From positions 1-17,595 of the forward strand of contig JAEZWM010000116.1 in the NCBI GenBank assembly GCA_023443025.1: a DNA stretch of 17,595 nucleotides, read 5' to 3'. The notes below the pieces were generated by a model, which had not been told where the DNA came from, did no database searches, and was given only the letters and a program-made list of their open reading frames with translations. Positions within the stretch are counted from its first letter, which is position 1. The number at the start of each line of letters is the position of its first letter. The position numbers and the translations under genes are program-made. Source of the stretch: Bacillota bacterium (GTDB lineage: Bacteria > Bacillota > Clostridia > Tissierellales > Peptoniphilaceae). Shown one piece after another: positions 1 to 7,272 of this stretch.

Positions 1-48
1 AATCAATATTATTGTTGCTAAACCATTTTTTATATTTAACTTTTTCAT
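1..48 (-). CDS. Start of a probable second sugar ABC permease, truncated by the window edge
   Basis: Only the first 16 codons are present, reading MKKLNIKNGLATIILI from an ATG at 48. The ribosome binding site AGGTGA lies just upstream and overlaps the TAG stop of the preceding permease gene, leaving 7 bases between that stop and this ATG, so the two are probably translationally coupled. A basic N-terminus leading into a hydrophobic stretch fits a membrane protein. In CUT1 sugar transporters the MalF/UgpA-type permease is usually followed by a MalG/UgpE-type permease, which is the basis of the call. The visible sequence alone could equally start another membrane or exported protein, such as a solute-binding lipoprotein. 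Confidence 0.5.
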   Translation of the reverse strand, partial: MKKLNIKNGLATIILI

Positions 49-55
49 ATTTCAC

Positions 56-943
56 CTAATTATAATGGACCTTTCTTTTACTAATTAGCCACTGTATTAG
101 CGTAATTAAAAGTATAAATCCAAACAATACTACTGATCCAGCTGCGGCCATTCCATATGAATAGTGGTTCATAAGCTTATCATAAATATAATAAACCATC
201 GTTAAACAAGATTTTAAAGGACCAGGAGTTTTATTAAACAATGCATATACCTCCTGAAATACTTTAAAAGCACCAATCATTGAAGTTATAGACACAAATA
301 ATAGACTTGGTGACAATAGTGGTATGGTTATTTTTCTAGTTATGACCCAATTGTTCGCACCATCTACTCTTGCAGCTTGATAGAATTTTTCATCTATGCT
401 TCTAAGACCGGTAACTAGGATTAAAATATTGTATCCCAGTGTTTTCCAAACGGATAGAATCACAAGCGCAACCATTGACCACTTAGGATCTGTTAGCCAT
501 TTTATACCATTTATTCCTATAAAGGATAAGATATAATTCATAAGCCCGGCTTTTGAGTTAAATATCCATCTCCAGACAACTGATATTGCGACTGTACTTG
601 TGATAAATGGTAAGAAATAGATACTTCTTATAAAGTCTCGGAAGGCTGATTTCTCATAAAGTAACAGCGATAAAAATAATGATAAAATGATCGATATAGG
701 GACTATAAATACGACCAGTATGAATGTGTTTTTAATAGCTACGATAAAGTTTGGATCGTTAAATAAATTTATAAAATTTGATATTCCCCTTTTTAGTACT
801 ATGTGTTTAATGTAGTTATACTCTGTATATGTACTCATTAAAAATACTTTTATAGAAGGATAAATCTGGAAAGTTCCAAGTATAATTAGTGCCGGTAATA
901 AATAAGTAATCCCAATAATAAATTTTTTTATATTATCTTTCAC
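56..943 (-). CDS. CUT1-family sugar ABC transporter permease (UgpA/MalF type)
   Basis: This 295-residue inner-membrane permease would form half of the channel of a carbohydrate ABC importer. About six hydrophobic segments are visible, the first at residues 8-30 and a cluster at 70-125. The cytoplasmic EAA loop that docks on the ATPase is clear at about 189-208 (YQAARVDGANNW, then KITIPLL), as in UgpA, MalF and LacF proteins. The start is GTG at 943, chosen because AGGTGA lies 6 bases upstream. The gene overlaps the end of the ATPase gene by 11 bases (GTGAAAGATAA), so translation is probably coupled. The sugar cannot be named: no solute-binding protein lies in the window, although glycerol-3-phosphate, oligosaccharides or other polyols are usual for the family. 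Confidence 0.9.
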   Translation of the reverse strand: MKDNIKKFIIGITYLLPALIILGTFQIYPSIKVFLMSTYTEYNYIKHIVLKRGISNFINLFNDPNFIVAIKNTFILVVFIVPISIILSLFLSLLLYEKSAFRDFIRSIYFLPFITSTVAISVVWRWIFNSKAGLMNYILSFIGINGIKWLTDPKWSMVALVILSVWKTLGYNILILVTGLRSIDEKFYQAARVDGANNWVITRKITIPLLSPSLLFVSITSMIGAFKVFQEVYALFNKTPGPLKSCLTMVYYIYDKLMNHYSYGMAAAGSVVLFGFILLITLIQWLISKRKVHYN

Positions 944-2009
944 TTGGAATCACCTTTCCTCTAATCCTTCGTTTAGTTGTTCTATTAAAAACCAATACCT
1001 TGTCTACATCTATACCAAGTTTTATAACCTCATCATTTTTAGTTTCTGAATCAGAAGATATAAACCAATTTATTTCTTCTTCATTTGCTTTACTCGTTAT
1101 TAGTTTGTCTTTTCCCAGCATTTCGCTACCTATTACTTTGCTTACAATTATAGCCGGATGATAACTGGGTTTAAAATTCTCCGGTCTTATAGCTACAATT
1201 ATTTCTTCTGGACATTCTTCTTCAGGTATAAATTTGAGCATTATATCCTTTAATATTGTTATATTACCGTTTTCATATTTTCCATCAAATTCATTGATCT
1301 TAGCTTCTCCTATGAATTGAGCAGTGAACAGATGAGTTGGATCATAATAAAGCTCGGAAGGAGTTCCGAATTGAATTTGCTTACCCCTATCCATCAGGAG
1401 TATGTAATCAGATATCGATGATGCTTCCTCTTGGTCATGAGTAACAAATATTGTACTAATACCTAAATTCTTTTGTAGTCTCCTAACTTCCTCTCTTGTC
1501 TCAACTCTTAGTTTTTTGTCTAAATTAGAAAAAGGTTCATCCATTAAGAGCGCATCCGGTTTTTTGACTAAAGCTCTTGCTATTGCCACTCTTTGCTGCT
1601 GACCTCCTGATATCTGCCCAGGTTGTTTCTTTAAAAGATCATCTATTTGAAGCATGTTGACAACTTCATTAACCTTGGATTTAATATCAGCTTTACTTTT
1701 ATTCTGTATTTGTAATGGAAATGCTATATTTTCAAAAACAGTCATATGAGGATAAAGTGCATAGTTTTGAAAAATCATACCTATATTTCTTTTTTGTGTT
1801 GGAATCTTATCTACTTTTATATCATTAAAATAGATGGAACCGGATGTTTGATCGATGATACCAGCGATCATGTTTAGTGTAGTGCTCTTGCCACATCCAC
1901 TAGGTCCAAGAAAACTAATCAACTTACCCTCTCTTAAGAGTAAAGAAAGATTATCAACTGCAACAAGATCGCCAAATGATTTTGTTAAGTTTTCCAGCCT
2001 TATTTCCAC
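933..2009 (-). CDS. ABC transporter ATP-binding protein, CUT1 (MsmX/UgpC/MalK type)
   Basis: This is the cytoplasmic ATPase of a sugar importer. With the chosen start it is 358 residues, close to UgpC/MsmX. Motifs in order are Walker A GPSGCGKST (35-43), Q-loop IFQNYALYPH, signature SGGQQQRVAIARA (about 131), Walker B ALLMDEP, D-loop SNLD and H-loop THDQ. The C-terminal part (about 235-358) corresponds to the regulatory OB-like domain of MalK-type proteins. The reading frame stays open to a TTG at 2069 and an ATG at 2060, but I chose GTG at 2009. AAGGTGA sits 5 bases before it, the protein then begins VEIRLENLTKSFG like its relatives, and a probable promoter with TATAAT at 2045-2040 lies inside the longer frame. 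It overlaps the permease gene downstream. Confidence 0.92.
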   Translation of the reverse strand: MEIRLENLTKSFGDLVAVDNLSLLLREGKLISFLGPSGCGKSTTLNMIAGIIDQTSGSIYFNDIKVDKIPTQKRNIGMIFQNYALYPHMTVFENIAFPLQIQNKSKADIKSKVNEVVNMLQIDDLLKKQPGQISGGQQQRVAIARALVKKPDALLMDEPFSNLDKKLRVETREEVRRLQKNLGISTIFVTHDQEEASSISDYILLMDRGKQIQFGTPSELYYDPTHLFTAQFIGEAKINEFDGKYENGNITILKDIMLKFIPEEECPEEIIVAIRPENFKPSYHPAIIVSKVIGSEMLGKDKLITSKANEEEINWFISSDSETKNDEVIKLGIDVDKVLVFNRTTKRRIRGKVIPSER

Positions 2010-2014
2010 ATCAG

Positions 2015-2021
2015 TCACCTT
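2015..2021 (-). promoter_or_regulatory. Ribosome binding site deciding the ABC ATPase start
   Basis: AAGGTGA on the minus strand, 5 bases before GTG 2009. The upstream candidate starts (TTG 2069, ATG 2060) have no comparable Shine-Dalgarno sequence. Confidence 0.65.
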
Positions 2022-2039
2022 CCCTCTACTCTTTAATGA

Positions 2040-2069
2040 ATTATATGCAATCTTAAGCATATCAACCAA
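2040..2069 (-). promoter_or_regulatory. Probable sigma-A promoter of the sugar ABC operon
   Basis: On the minus strand a perfect -10 TATAAT (2045-2040) is preceded, after 18 bases, by TTGGTT (2069-2064), a 4 of 6 match to TTGACA. TTGATA at 2065-2060 is an alternative -35, but its spacing of 14 is too short. Transcription would begin near 2033, giving a leader of about 24 bases that contains only the ribosome binding site for GTG 2009. Confidence 0.5.
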
Positions 2070-2089
2070 CTCAGTTTTAGTCTAATAGT

Positions 2090-2124
2090 ATTAATTTATT
2101 GATATGTAATATCAATAAATTAAT
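2090..2124. repeat. Perfect 16-bp inverted repeat upstream of the sugar ABC operon
   Basis: The left arm ATTAATTTATTGATAT (2090-2105) and its exact reverse complement (2109-2124) flank a 3-base centre GTA. It lies about 20 bases upstream of the probable -35 of the ABC operon and before the terminator of the nucleoside operon. No T-run follows on the minus strand, so it is a poor terminator. An operator for a regulator of the sugar transporter, or a processed RNA hairpin, are the alternatives. Confidence 0.6.
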
Positions 2125-2139
2125 CTTATAAGTTAGCTT

Positions 2140-2184
2140 AAAATATAAAAGAGACTATGAAATTCATTGTCCCTTTTATATTTT
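2140..2184 (-). terminator. Terminator hairpin at the end of the nucleoside operon
   Basis: Arms at 2140-2155 (AAAATATAAAAGAGAC) and 2169-2184 pair over 16 positions with one mismatch around a 13-base loop. On the minus strand the second arm ends in TTTTATATTTT, a weak U-rich tail. The hairpin overlaps the stop codon of the M20 gene ending at 2183. The stem is mostly A-T, so termination may be partial. Confidence 0.6.
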
Positions 2185-3316
2185 AAATTTTGGTATTTAT
2201 AATACGATCAACCCATTCAATATATATTTTCTCTGCTAGGATAATATTTTTTATAGGCGCTTTTTCATCAGCTTTATGGCACTCTTCTTCAAGCCCGGGA
2301 CCGAATAGCAGAAATGGTATATCAGTATAAGGCACTATATCAGATGCGTCAGTATAGTAGTAAATTCCAACTTCTTCTCCGGCTATTTTAAATTCTTTTA
2401 AAACTTCTCTTAATGAAGAAATATAAATAGAGTTTGGGTCTGTAGCAAGTGAAGCCCTATCATTAATAATCTCATATTCAATTAAATAACCTAATTCTAT
2501 ATATTTGTTTATTATTCTATTAAATTGGTCTTTAATATCTTCTGATTTTAAAGAAGGAGTATATCTTATATCCATAGAGGCATCACAGTTGTCGGCTATA
2601 ATATTGATTTTGTTTCCTCCTTCTATTTTATTTAAAGAGATGGTTGATTTATTTAATAAGTCATCTTTGGGTGATTTTTCCAAGTACAATTTTAATTCAT
2701 CTTTTATTGCAAACACCGTATCTATTGCATTTAACCCTTTCTCTGGATATGCTCCATGAGCTGATCTTCCTTTGACTGATATTTCAAGCCAAAGTGTACC
2801 TTTCTCTTTTGTACCTAATTTCAAGGAAGTTGGTTCCGGAACCATAATAAATTCAGTATTATTGAAGTAACCTTGCTTGTTAATCTCTTTAACACCCATG
2901 CCGCCAGTTTCTTCGTCAGCTGTAAATACTAAATCTATATTTATCGGCAGACTATCATAGTGGTTGATCAGATGATCTCCTATAGATATCATACATGATA
3001 CACCGCTTTTCATATCACTTGTACCTCTTCCATAAATATAGTCATTCTCGACTTTTGCTTCAAATGGATGATATTTCCAGTCGCTAGCATTCCCAATAGG
3101 TACCGTATCTATATGTCCAACTATAGATAATGTCTTTTTTTGTTTACCTTCAAATCTTACAATTAATGAGCTCCTATTATTCCCATGTTCAATCTCTATT
3201 AATTTTGCTTTGTCTTTGAAAAAGTTCTTTATATATTCGACTATATATTTTTCATTTCCTGGTGGATTAGTAGTGTCTATTGCTATTAGTTCATTTAATA
3301 TTTCTAAAATATTCAT
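2183..3316 (-). CDS. M20-family metallopeptidase / amidohydrolase (ArgE/DapE type)
   Basis: This 377-residue cytoplasmic zinc hydrolase is of the ArgE/DapE/CPG2 group, whose members cleave N-acyl or peptide bonds next to a carboxylate. The catalytic set is complete: H68 and D70 in GHIDT, D101 in GRGTSDMKSG, the E135-E136 pair in TADEETGG, E161 in VPEPT, and H347 near the C-terminus. The lid/dimerisation domain lies at roughly residues 170-285. The start is ATG 3316 with GGAGG 5 bases upstream. It is the last gene of the lacI-led operon and is separated from the GATase-like gene by a GC-capped hairpin, so it may be expressed at a lower level. It is only distantly like the other M20 protein of the operon (4098-5372), so they are unlikely to be recent duplicates. 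The substrate cannot be read from sequence. Confidence 0.88.
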   Translation of the reverse strand: MNILEILNELIAIDTTNPPGNEKYIVEYIKNFFKDKAKLIEIEHGNNRSSLIVRFEGKQKKTLSIVGHIDTVPIGNASDWKYHPFEAKVENDYIYGRGTSDMKSGVSCMISIGDHLINHYDSLPINIDLVFTADEETGGMGVKEINKQGYFNNTEFIMVPEPTSLKLGTKEKGTLWLEISVKGRSAHGAYPEKGLNAIDTVFAIKDELKLYLEKSPKDDLLNKSTISLNKIEGGNKINIIADNCDASMDIRYTPSLKSEDIKDQFNRIINKYIELGYLIEYEIINDRASLATDPNSIYISSLREVLKEFKIAGEEVGIYYYTDASDIVPYTDIPFLLFGPGLEEECHKADEKAPIKNIILAEKIYIEWVDRIINTKI

Positions 3317-3330
3317 AGTTCCTCCAATAA

Positions 3331-3355
3331 ATAAAACCCCAAATGGGGTTTTTAT
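3331..3355 (-). terminator. Intra-operon terminator or attenuator hairpin
   Basis: AAAACCCC (3333-3340), loop AAAT, GGGGTTTT (3345-3352). The stem can be lengthened by A-T pairs with a one-base bulge, and on the minus strand it is followed by TTTTATTTATT. It begins at the stop codon of the GATase-like gene and ends just before the ribosome binding site of the last M20 gene. The plus-strand tail GGGGTTTTTATTT also looks like a terminator, but no plus-strand gene uses it. Confidence 0.6.
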
Positions 3356-4095
3356 TTAGTCAATTCTTCTACTAGATTGTTCCAGAATACCTCATAATAT
3401 TCCCATTCTATAAAGTCCTTAGGCCCCCAATGCGGTGCACAGTCTGATGTAAATACAGCTGATTTTCCTTTTCCAAAGTTTCCTATAACTATGAATGGAT
3501 CATCATCTATAGTTGCTAAAACATGACCATCTTCTATTTTTATAGTTTTATTATACCCTAAGAAGTGTGGCCAATCTTTTGGAATCCCCTTAAAAACAGG
3601 GCTTTCATTATCTAGAATAATAGGGTATAAACCTTGTGGTGCTTCGACTCTATCGTCAACCTCTAGGCATTTTACAGGAAGAACTTCTTGAACTGCAGTA
3701 AAACCATATTTAGACCTTGCATCTATACCTGAAAAAGCCATATATCCGCCAACCATTATAAATGCTCCCCCTTCTAGCACGAAATCTCTGATGAGTTCAC
3801 ATTTATTATTTTCTTTTTCTCCTCTCATAAATACGTTGTCAGATAATAATAATGTATTTGAGCCAATATCTGAAAGAATTACTAAATCATAATTTTTTAA
3901 TTCTTCTTTTGTCTTCGGAAAATCATACTGTACCCTATGGTTTGGTATATAATTGATTTCATGGTTTCCGTTTTCTAAAGCTTCTTTAAGCCATTTTACA
4001 CCTTCTTCATATGTTGTTGATGTAAAGGTGTCAAATCCTTTTTGATGTATAGTATGGGTGGTCCATGACTCACCGGCTATAATAATTTTTGCCAT
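3352..4095 (-). CDS. Putative glutamine-amidotransferase-like protein (GATase1_like, PF07090-type)
   Basis: This 247-residue soluble protein has a flavodoxin-like class I amidotransferase fold. It opens with KIIIAGESWTTHTIHQKGFD, runs through YDLVILSDIGSNT (about 71-82), and then GGAFIMVGGYMAFSGIDARSKYG and VLPV, a pattern I recognise from the PF07090 group of uncharacterised proteins related to ThuA. The position where true class I amidotransferases carry the nucleophile (GxCxG) reads VGGYMAFSG, with no cysteine, so glutaminase activity is not expected. That loss appears typical of the family. Its ribosome binding site AGGAGG encodes the last two arginines of the preceding M20 protein, with 2 bases between stop and ATG, so expression is tightly coupled. 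Family members often sit in sugar or nucleoside catabolic operons, but the reaction is unknown to me. Confidence 0.75.
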   Translation of the reverse strand: MAKIIIAGESWTTHTIHQKGFDTFTSTTYEEGVKWLKEALENGNHEINYIPNHRVQYDFPKTKEELKNYDLVILSDIGSNTLLLSDNVFMRGEKENNKCELIRDFVLEGGAFIMVGGYMAFSGIDARSKYGFTAVQEVLPVKCLEVDDRVEAPQGLYPIILDNESPVFKGIPKDWPHFLGYNKTIKIEDGHVLATIDDDPFIVIGNFGKGKSAVFTSDCAPHWGPKDFIEWEYYEVFWNNLVEELTK

Positions 4096-4097
4096 TT

Positions 4098-5372
4098 TTA
4101 CCTCCTATTGTCCCAGTTTAATATCAAATCTGCATACATTTTAATATAATCATAATATTCTTCAATTGCTACAAACTCATTTGGACTATGGCATTGTGGT
4201 AAATGGCCAGGTCCAGCAATTACACATGGAATATTCAAAATGTTAGCATATATTCTCGCGTCATTCCCTGCAGTTGCTCCAACAATTTCTGCCTCTGGAA
4301 TAAATTTATTTAGTGACTTTTTTGCTTCTTTTACAATTTTCTCATTTTCTGAGGTCTCAAATGCGCCACCAGCTTGGTATATACTAACCTCAGGTCTGTT
4401 TTCTTTAAGCCATTTATCCCCATCACTTCTAAAGTTTATTACATCATTTATATCCTTTATAACTTGTTCTCTGCTCATTATTTCAGGCAAGTAATGAACA
4501 CAAATTTTGATAGTACATTCATCAGGCACTGTGGAACCAGCAGAGCCACCTTCAATTACGCCTACATTTAGAGTAGGTGATGGAAGTATGTCATGCTTAT
4601 ACTTCATAAGCCAGTTATGCTCCATCTCGTATAATCCTTGAATAATATACATCATTTTATCGATAGCATTTACCCCAAGCCATTTTGATCCTGAATGTAA
4701 CGCTTTTCCTTTGGTCTTGATTTCAAAGAATACAAAACCCATATGAGCCCGTTTTAAATTTCTTTCAGTAGGTTCACAAATAATACCTGCATCAGCTTTC
4801 AATCCGATAGTGGCAACTGATATGCTACCATTACCTCCACCTTCTTCATCTACAACGGATACGATTTTAACATTTATTGGTAGTTCCAATCCACTATCTT
4901 TAATTAGTTTTACTGCCATTAATGAAGCCATTAAACCTGACTTCATATCTGCTGCACCTAGCCCATAAAGTTTCCCACCTATAGTTTCTGCAGACCATGG
5001 ATCCATTTCCCATAAATCAAGGTTTCCTGGTGGCATAGTATCTACATGCCCATTAAACATTAATGTTGAGTCATTATTCTGACCATCAAATGTAATGATT
5101 AAATTATATCTATCTCTGTAGTTGTGTCCTGGATTGCCTTCACTAAAATTCTCTATTGCATACTCTATAGTACTTTCCTTCATGTGGTCAACAATAATAT
5201 CGGATGCTCCTAGTTCTTTGGCTAGTTGGTAAATATAATCCTGTCCTTCTTTTTCTTTTCCACCGTCTATTCCATGCCCAATCACTTGAGTGTCTATTTT
5301 TACTAAATCTCTAAGATATTCTAAATATTCCAACTTTTTTAAATCAAAAGTTTTCTTGAGAATTTCATTCAT
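4098..5372 (-). CDS. M20-family metallopeptidase (ArgE/DapE type, long form)
   Basis: This 424-residue cytoplasmic zinc-dependent hydrolase is from the ArgE/DapE family. The metal and catalytic residues are all visible: H109 and D111 in NGHVDT, D142 in GLGAADMKSG, E176-E177 in VVDEEGGG, E200 in CEPTE and H395 in QCHSPNE. The N-terminal domain is longer than in the other M20 protein of this operon, with an insertion around residues 60-90. The start is ATG 5372, preceded by AGAGGAA, which overlaps the TAG stop of the nucleoside hydrolase gene 10 bases upstream. Known relatives deacylate N-acetylornithine or succinyl-diaminopimelate, or act as aminoacyl peptidases. Placement straight after nucleoside hydrolase instead of in an arginine or lysine cluster argues for a catabolic substrate, which I cannot name. 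Confidence 0.88.
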   Translation of the reverse strand: MNEILKKTFDLKKLEYLEYLRDLVKIDTQVIGHGIDGGKEKEGQDYIYQLAKELGASDIIVDHMKESTIEYAIENFSEGNPGHNYRDRYNLIITFDGQNNDSTLMFNGHVDTMPPGNLDLWEMDPWSAETIGGKLYGLGAADMKSGLMASLMAVKLIKDSGLELPINVKIVSVVDEEGGGNGSISVATIGLKADAGIICEPTERNLKRAHMGFVFFEIKTKGKALHSGSKWLGVNAIDKMMYIIQGLYEMEHNWLMKYKHDILPSPTLNVGVIEGGSAGSTVPDECTIKICVHYLPEIMSREQVIKDINDVINFRSDGDKWLKENRPEVSIYQAGGAFETSENEKIVKEAKKSLNKFIPEAEIVGATAGNDARIYANILNIPCVIAGPGHLPQCHSPNEFVAIEEYYDYIKMYADLILNWDNRR

Positions 5373-5382
5373 CTTTATTCCT

Positions 5383-6324
5383 CTATGAGTAAAGTTTTAA
5401 AGTATCATATACTAAATCCCAAAAAGCATTATAATCAATTTTTGTTGCGACTTTCGTATTTTTTACTTTGTCAGTAACACCAAACATGTCACAAACTGTC
5501 CTACCATATGTCATATTTCTTGATAGGGAAATCTCTACATTGCATTCAACTGTTTCGAAGATTTCAGGTTTTAATAGATATGCTATAGTTGTAGGATCAT
5601 GAATTGGTGGCGAGTCCCATCCGAATTCCCTTTTTTGTGATTGTTTAAAGAAGCCCATTAAATTCACAAATAATTCGGAGGCTTTATTGTCTAATGTTTT
5701 CATCTTGTCAATGATCTCATCTCCACAGTAGGCTTGTCTTGTTAAATCTAAGCCCATCATAACTATAGGGAGCCCGCATGAGAATACCACATGTGCCGCT
5801 TCCGGATCGGCTAGAATATTGAACTCTGCACTAGGTGTCATATTACCTATACCATAAGCCCCACCCATAAGAACTATCTGATCTATTTTTTCTATTATTC
5901 TCGGTTCCAATCGTAGTGCCATTCCAATATTTGAAAGTGGTCCTGTTGGAACTACAGTTATCTTTTCATCAGCATTCATTAGTGTATCAATAATAAAGAG
6001 AACTGCATGTTTATCTACAGCTTTTACTGTTACTTCTCCAAACTCATGCCCGTCCAGTCCTGTCTCTCCATGAACGTTTCCAACTGCTGCATCACTAGAA
6101 AGATACCTGTCTCTTACCATTGGTCTATCCATCCCTTTTGCAATTGGAACCTCCAATTCTAACCAACTACATATGTTTAAAGTATTTTGGAATGTCTTTT
6201 CTAATGAATTATTTCCTGATACTACAGTAATCCCAAGAAGATCAATTTCCGGTGATTTAGCTGCCATCATAATAGCTACAGCGTCATCATGTCCAGGATC
6301 AACGTCTAATATAATTTTTTTCAT
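5383..6324 (-). CDS. Nucleoside hydrolase (inosine-uridine preferring type, IunH/Rih)
   Basis: This 313-residue cytoplasmic enzyme cleaves the N-glycosidic bond of ribonucleosides to give free base and ribose. The calcium-binding signature DVDPGHDDA is at residues 7-15 (D9, D13, D14). GPLSNI, the FNILADPEAA segment and the late H242-D243 in PPIHDPTTIA, matching the general-acid histidine of IU-nucleoside hydrolases, are all present. Length is normal for the family. ATG 6324 is preceded by AAAGGAAA, and 12 bases separate it from the upstream permease gene. Ribose released here is the natural substrate of the ribokinase in the same operon, and the BMP-type transporter would supply the nucleoside. 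Purine versus pyrimidine preference cannot be decided by eye. Confidence 0.93.
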   Translation of the reverse strand: MKKIILDVDPGHDDAVAIMMAAKSPEIDLLGITVVSGNNSLEKTFQNTLNICSWLELEVPIAKGMDRPMVRDRYLSSDAAVGNVHGETGLDGHEFGEVTVKAVDKHAVLFIIDTLMNADEKITVVPTGPLSNIGMALRLEPRIIEKIDQIVLMGGAYGIGNMTPSAEFNILADPEAAHVVFSCGLPIVMMGLDLTRQAYCGDEIIDKMKTLDNKASELFVNLMGFFKQSQKREFGWDSPPIHDPTTIAYLLKPEIFETVECNVEISLSRNMTYGRTVCDMFGVTDKVKNTKVATKIDYNAFWDLVYDTLKLYS

Positions 6325-6336
6325 ATAATTTCCTTT

Positions 6337-7272
6337 CTACTTCGTTAATGAAGATTTTCTTTTTTGTACTCTTTTAATTGATGCTATCATAGAAACTGAA
6401 AGAACAGCTATTGTTGCCACATAAGGAATCATTAGTATAAATTGAGAAGGCATACCATATGCTTGAAGTCTGGAACCTATAGAGTCTGCTAGACCAAATA
6501 AAAGTGTGCCTATCCAAGCAAATATAGGGTTCATCCCTCCAAAGAACATCGCTGCAACCCCCATAAAACCTCTTCCGTTTGTCATATTCTCAACGAACAT
6601 ATTAGAATACCCTAATGATAGATGTGCCCCTGCTAATCCTCCCAGTATACCAGATAATAATACTACTCTAAATTTAGTTTTATAGGAGTCTATTCCTGCG
6701 GTTTCAGCAGCCATTGGATTAAGTCCAACTGATCTTACCCTTAGTCCCCATTCAGTTTTATAAAGAATATACCAAAGAACAAATACAGTAATTAATCCAA
6801 ATATTTCAAAAAATGAATATCCATTAAACAAACTATTAATTACCGGATTTTTAGCCAAAAATCCAAATCTAATAGTTGGTATAGGAGCAACTTTTGGTGA
6901 CTGGAAGCTACCTGTGGTACCTAAAAGTTCATTTAAGAAAAACTTTGTTAAAGCAAGTACCAGCATATTAATCACAGTTCCTACTGCAAATACATCTGCT
7001 TTATACTTAAGGTGAGCTATCCCTATTATCCAAGAAATAAGCACTCCTACTATGACCGATGCAATAATAGCTATTATCCATGATCCGGTAAAAAAGCTAA
7101 CCGCTACTGCCGTAAATGCTCCACTAAGCATTACACCTTCTATTCCTACATTTAATATATTAGCTTGTTGAGTTAAGCAAGCAGACAGTGCTGCAAAGAG
7201 GATAGGTGTTGAAGCTCTAATAGTTGCATGTATCAGAGTATAATCTAAGACATTTATAATTTTTGATAACAT
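6337..7272 (-). CDS. Nucleoside/simple-sugar ABC transporter permease (NupQ/YufQ type)
   Basis: This 311-residue polytopic membrane protein has about eight hydrophobic segments and is one of two different permeases of a BMP-type ABC importer. The N-terminal stretch RASTPILFAALSACLTQQAN followed by NVGIEGVMLSGAF is a strong family signature (BPD_transp_2), as are VRSVGLNPMAAETAGI (about 189-204) and the GGMNPIFAWIGTLLFG segment. It starts at ATG 7272, directly abutting the TAG stop of the other permease, with AGGAGG just upstream. It is expected to pair with the permease of 7273-8316 and the double ATPase of 8313-9827. Confidence 0.9.
   Translation of the reverse strand: MLSKIINVLDYTLIHATIRASTPILFAALSACLTQQANILNVGIEGVMLSGAFTAVAVSFFTGSWIIAIIASVIVGVLISWIIGIAHLKYKADVFAVGTVINMLVLALTKFFLNELLGTTGSFQSPKVAPIPTIRFGFLAKNPVINSLFNGYSFFEIFGLITVFVLWYILYKTEWGLRVRSVGLNPMAAETAGIDSYKTKFRVVLLSGILGGLAGAHLSLGYSNMFVENMTNGRGFMGVAAMFFGGMNPIFAWIGTLLFGLADSIGSRLQAYGMPSQFILMIPYVATIAVLSVSMIASIKRVQKRKSSLTK

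Noticed and set aside
1855..2085. Plus-strand open frame of 76 codons opposite the ABC ATPase gene
   Set aside because: It lies wholly opposite a gene with clear Walker motifs, has no ribosome binding site or recognisable domain, and is an antisense shadow. The same applies to plus-strand frames at 2505-2759, 4240-4571, 7340-7657, 8305-8547, 8857-9039, 10361-10978, 11079-11927 and 12255-12515.
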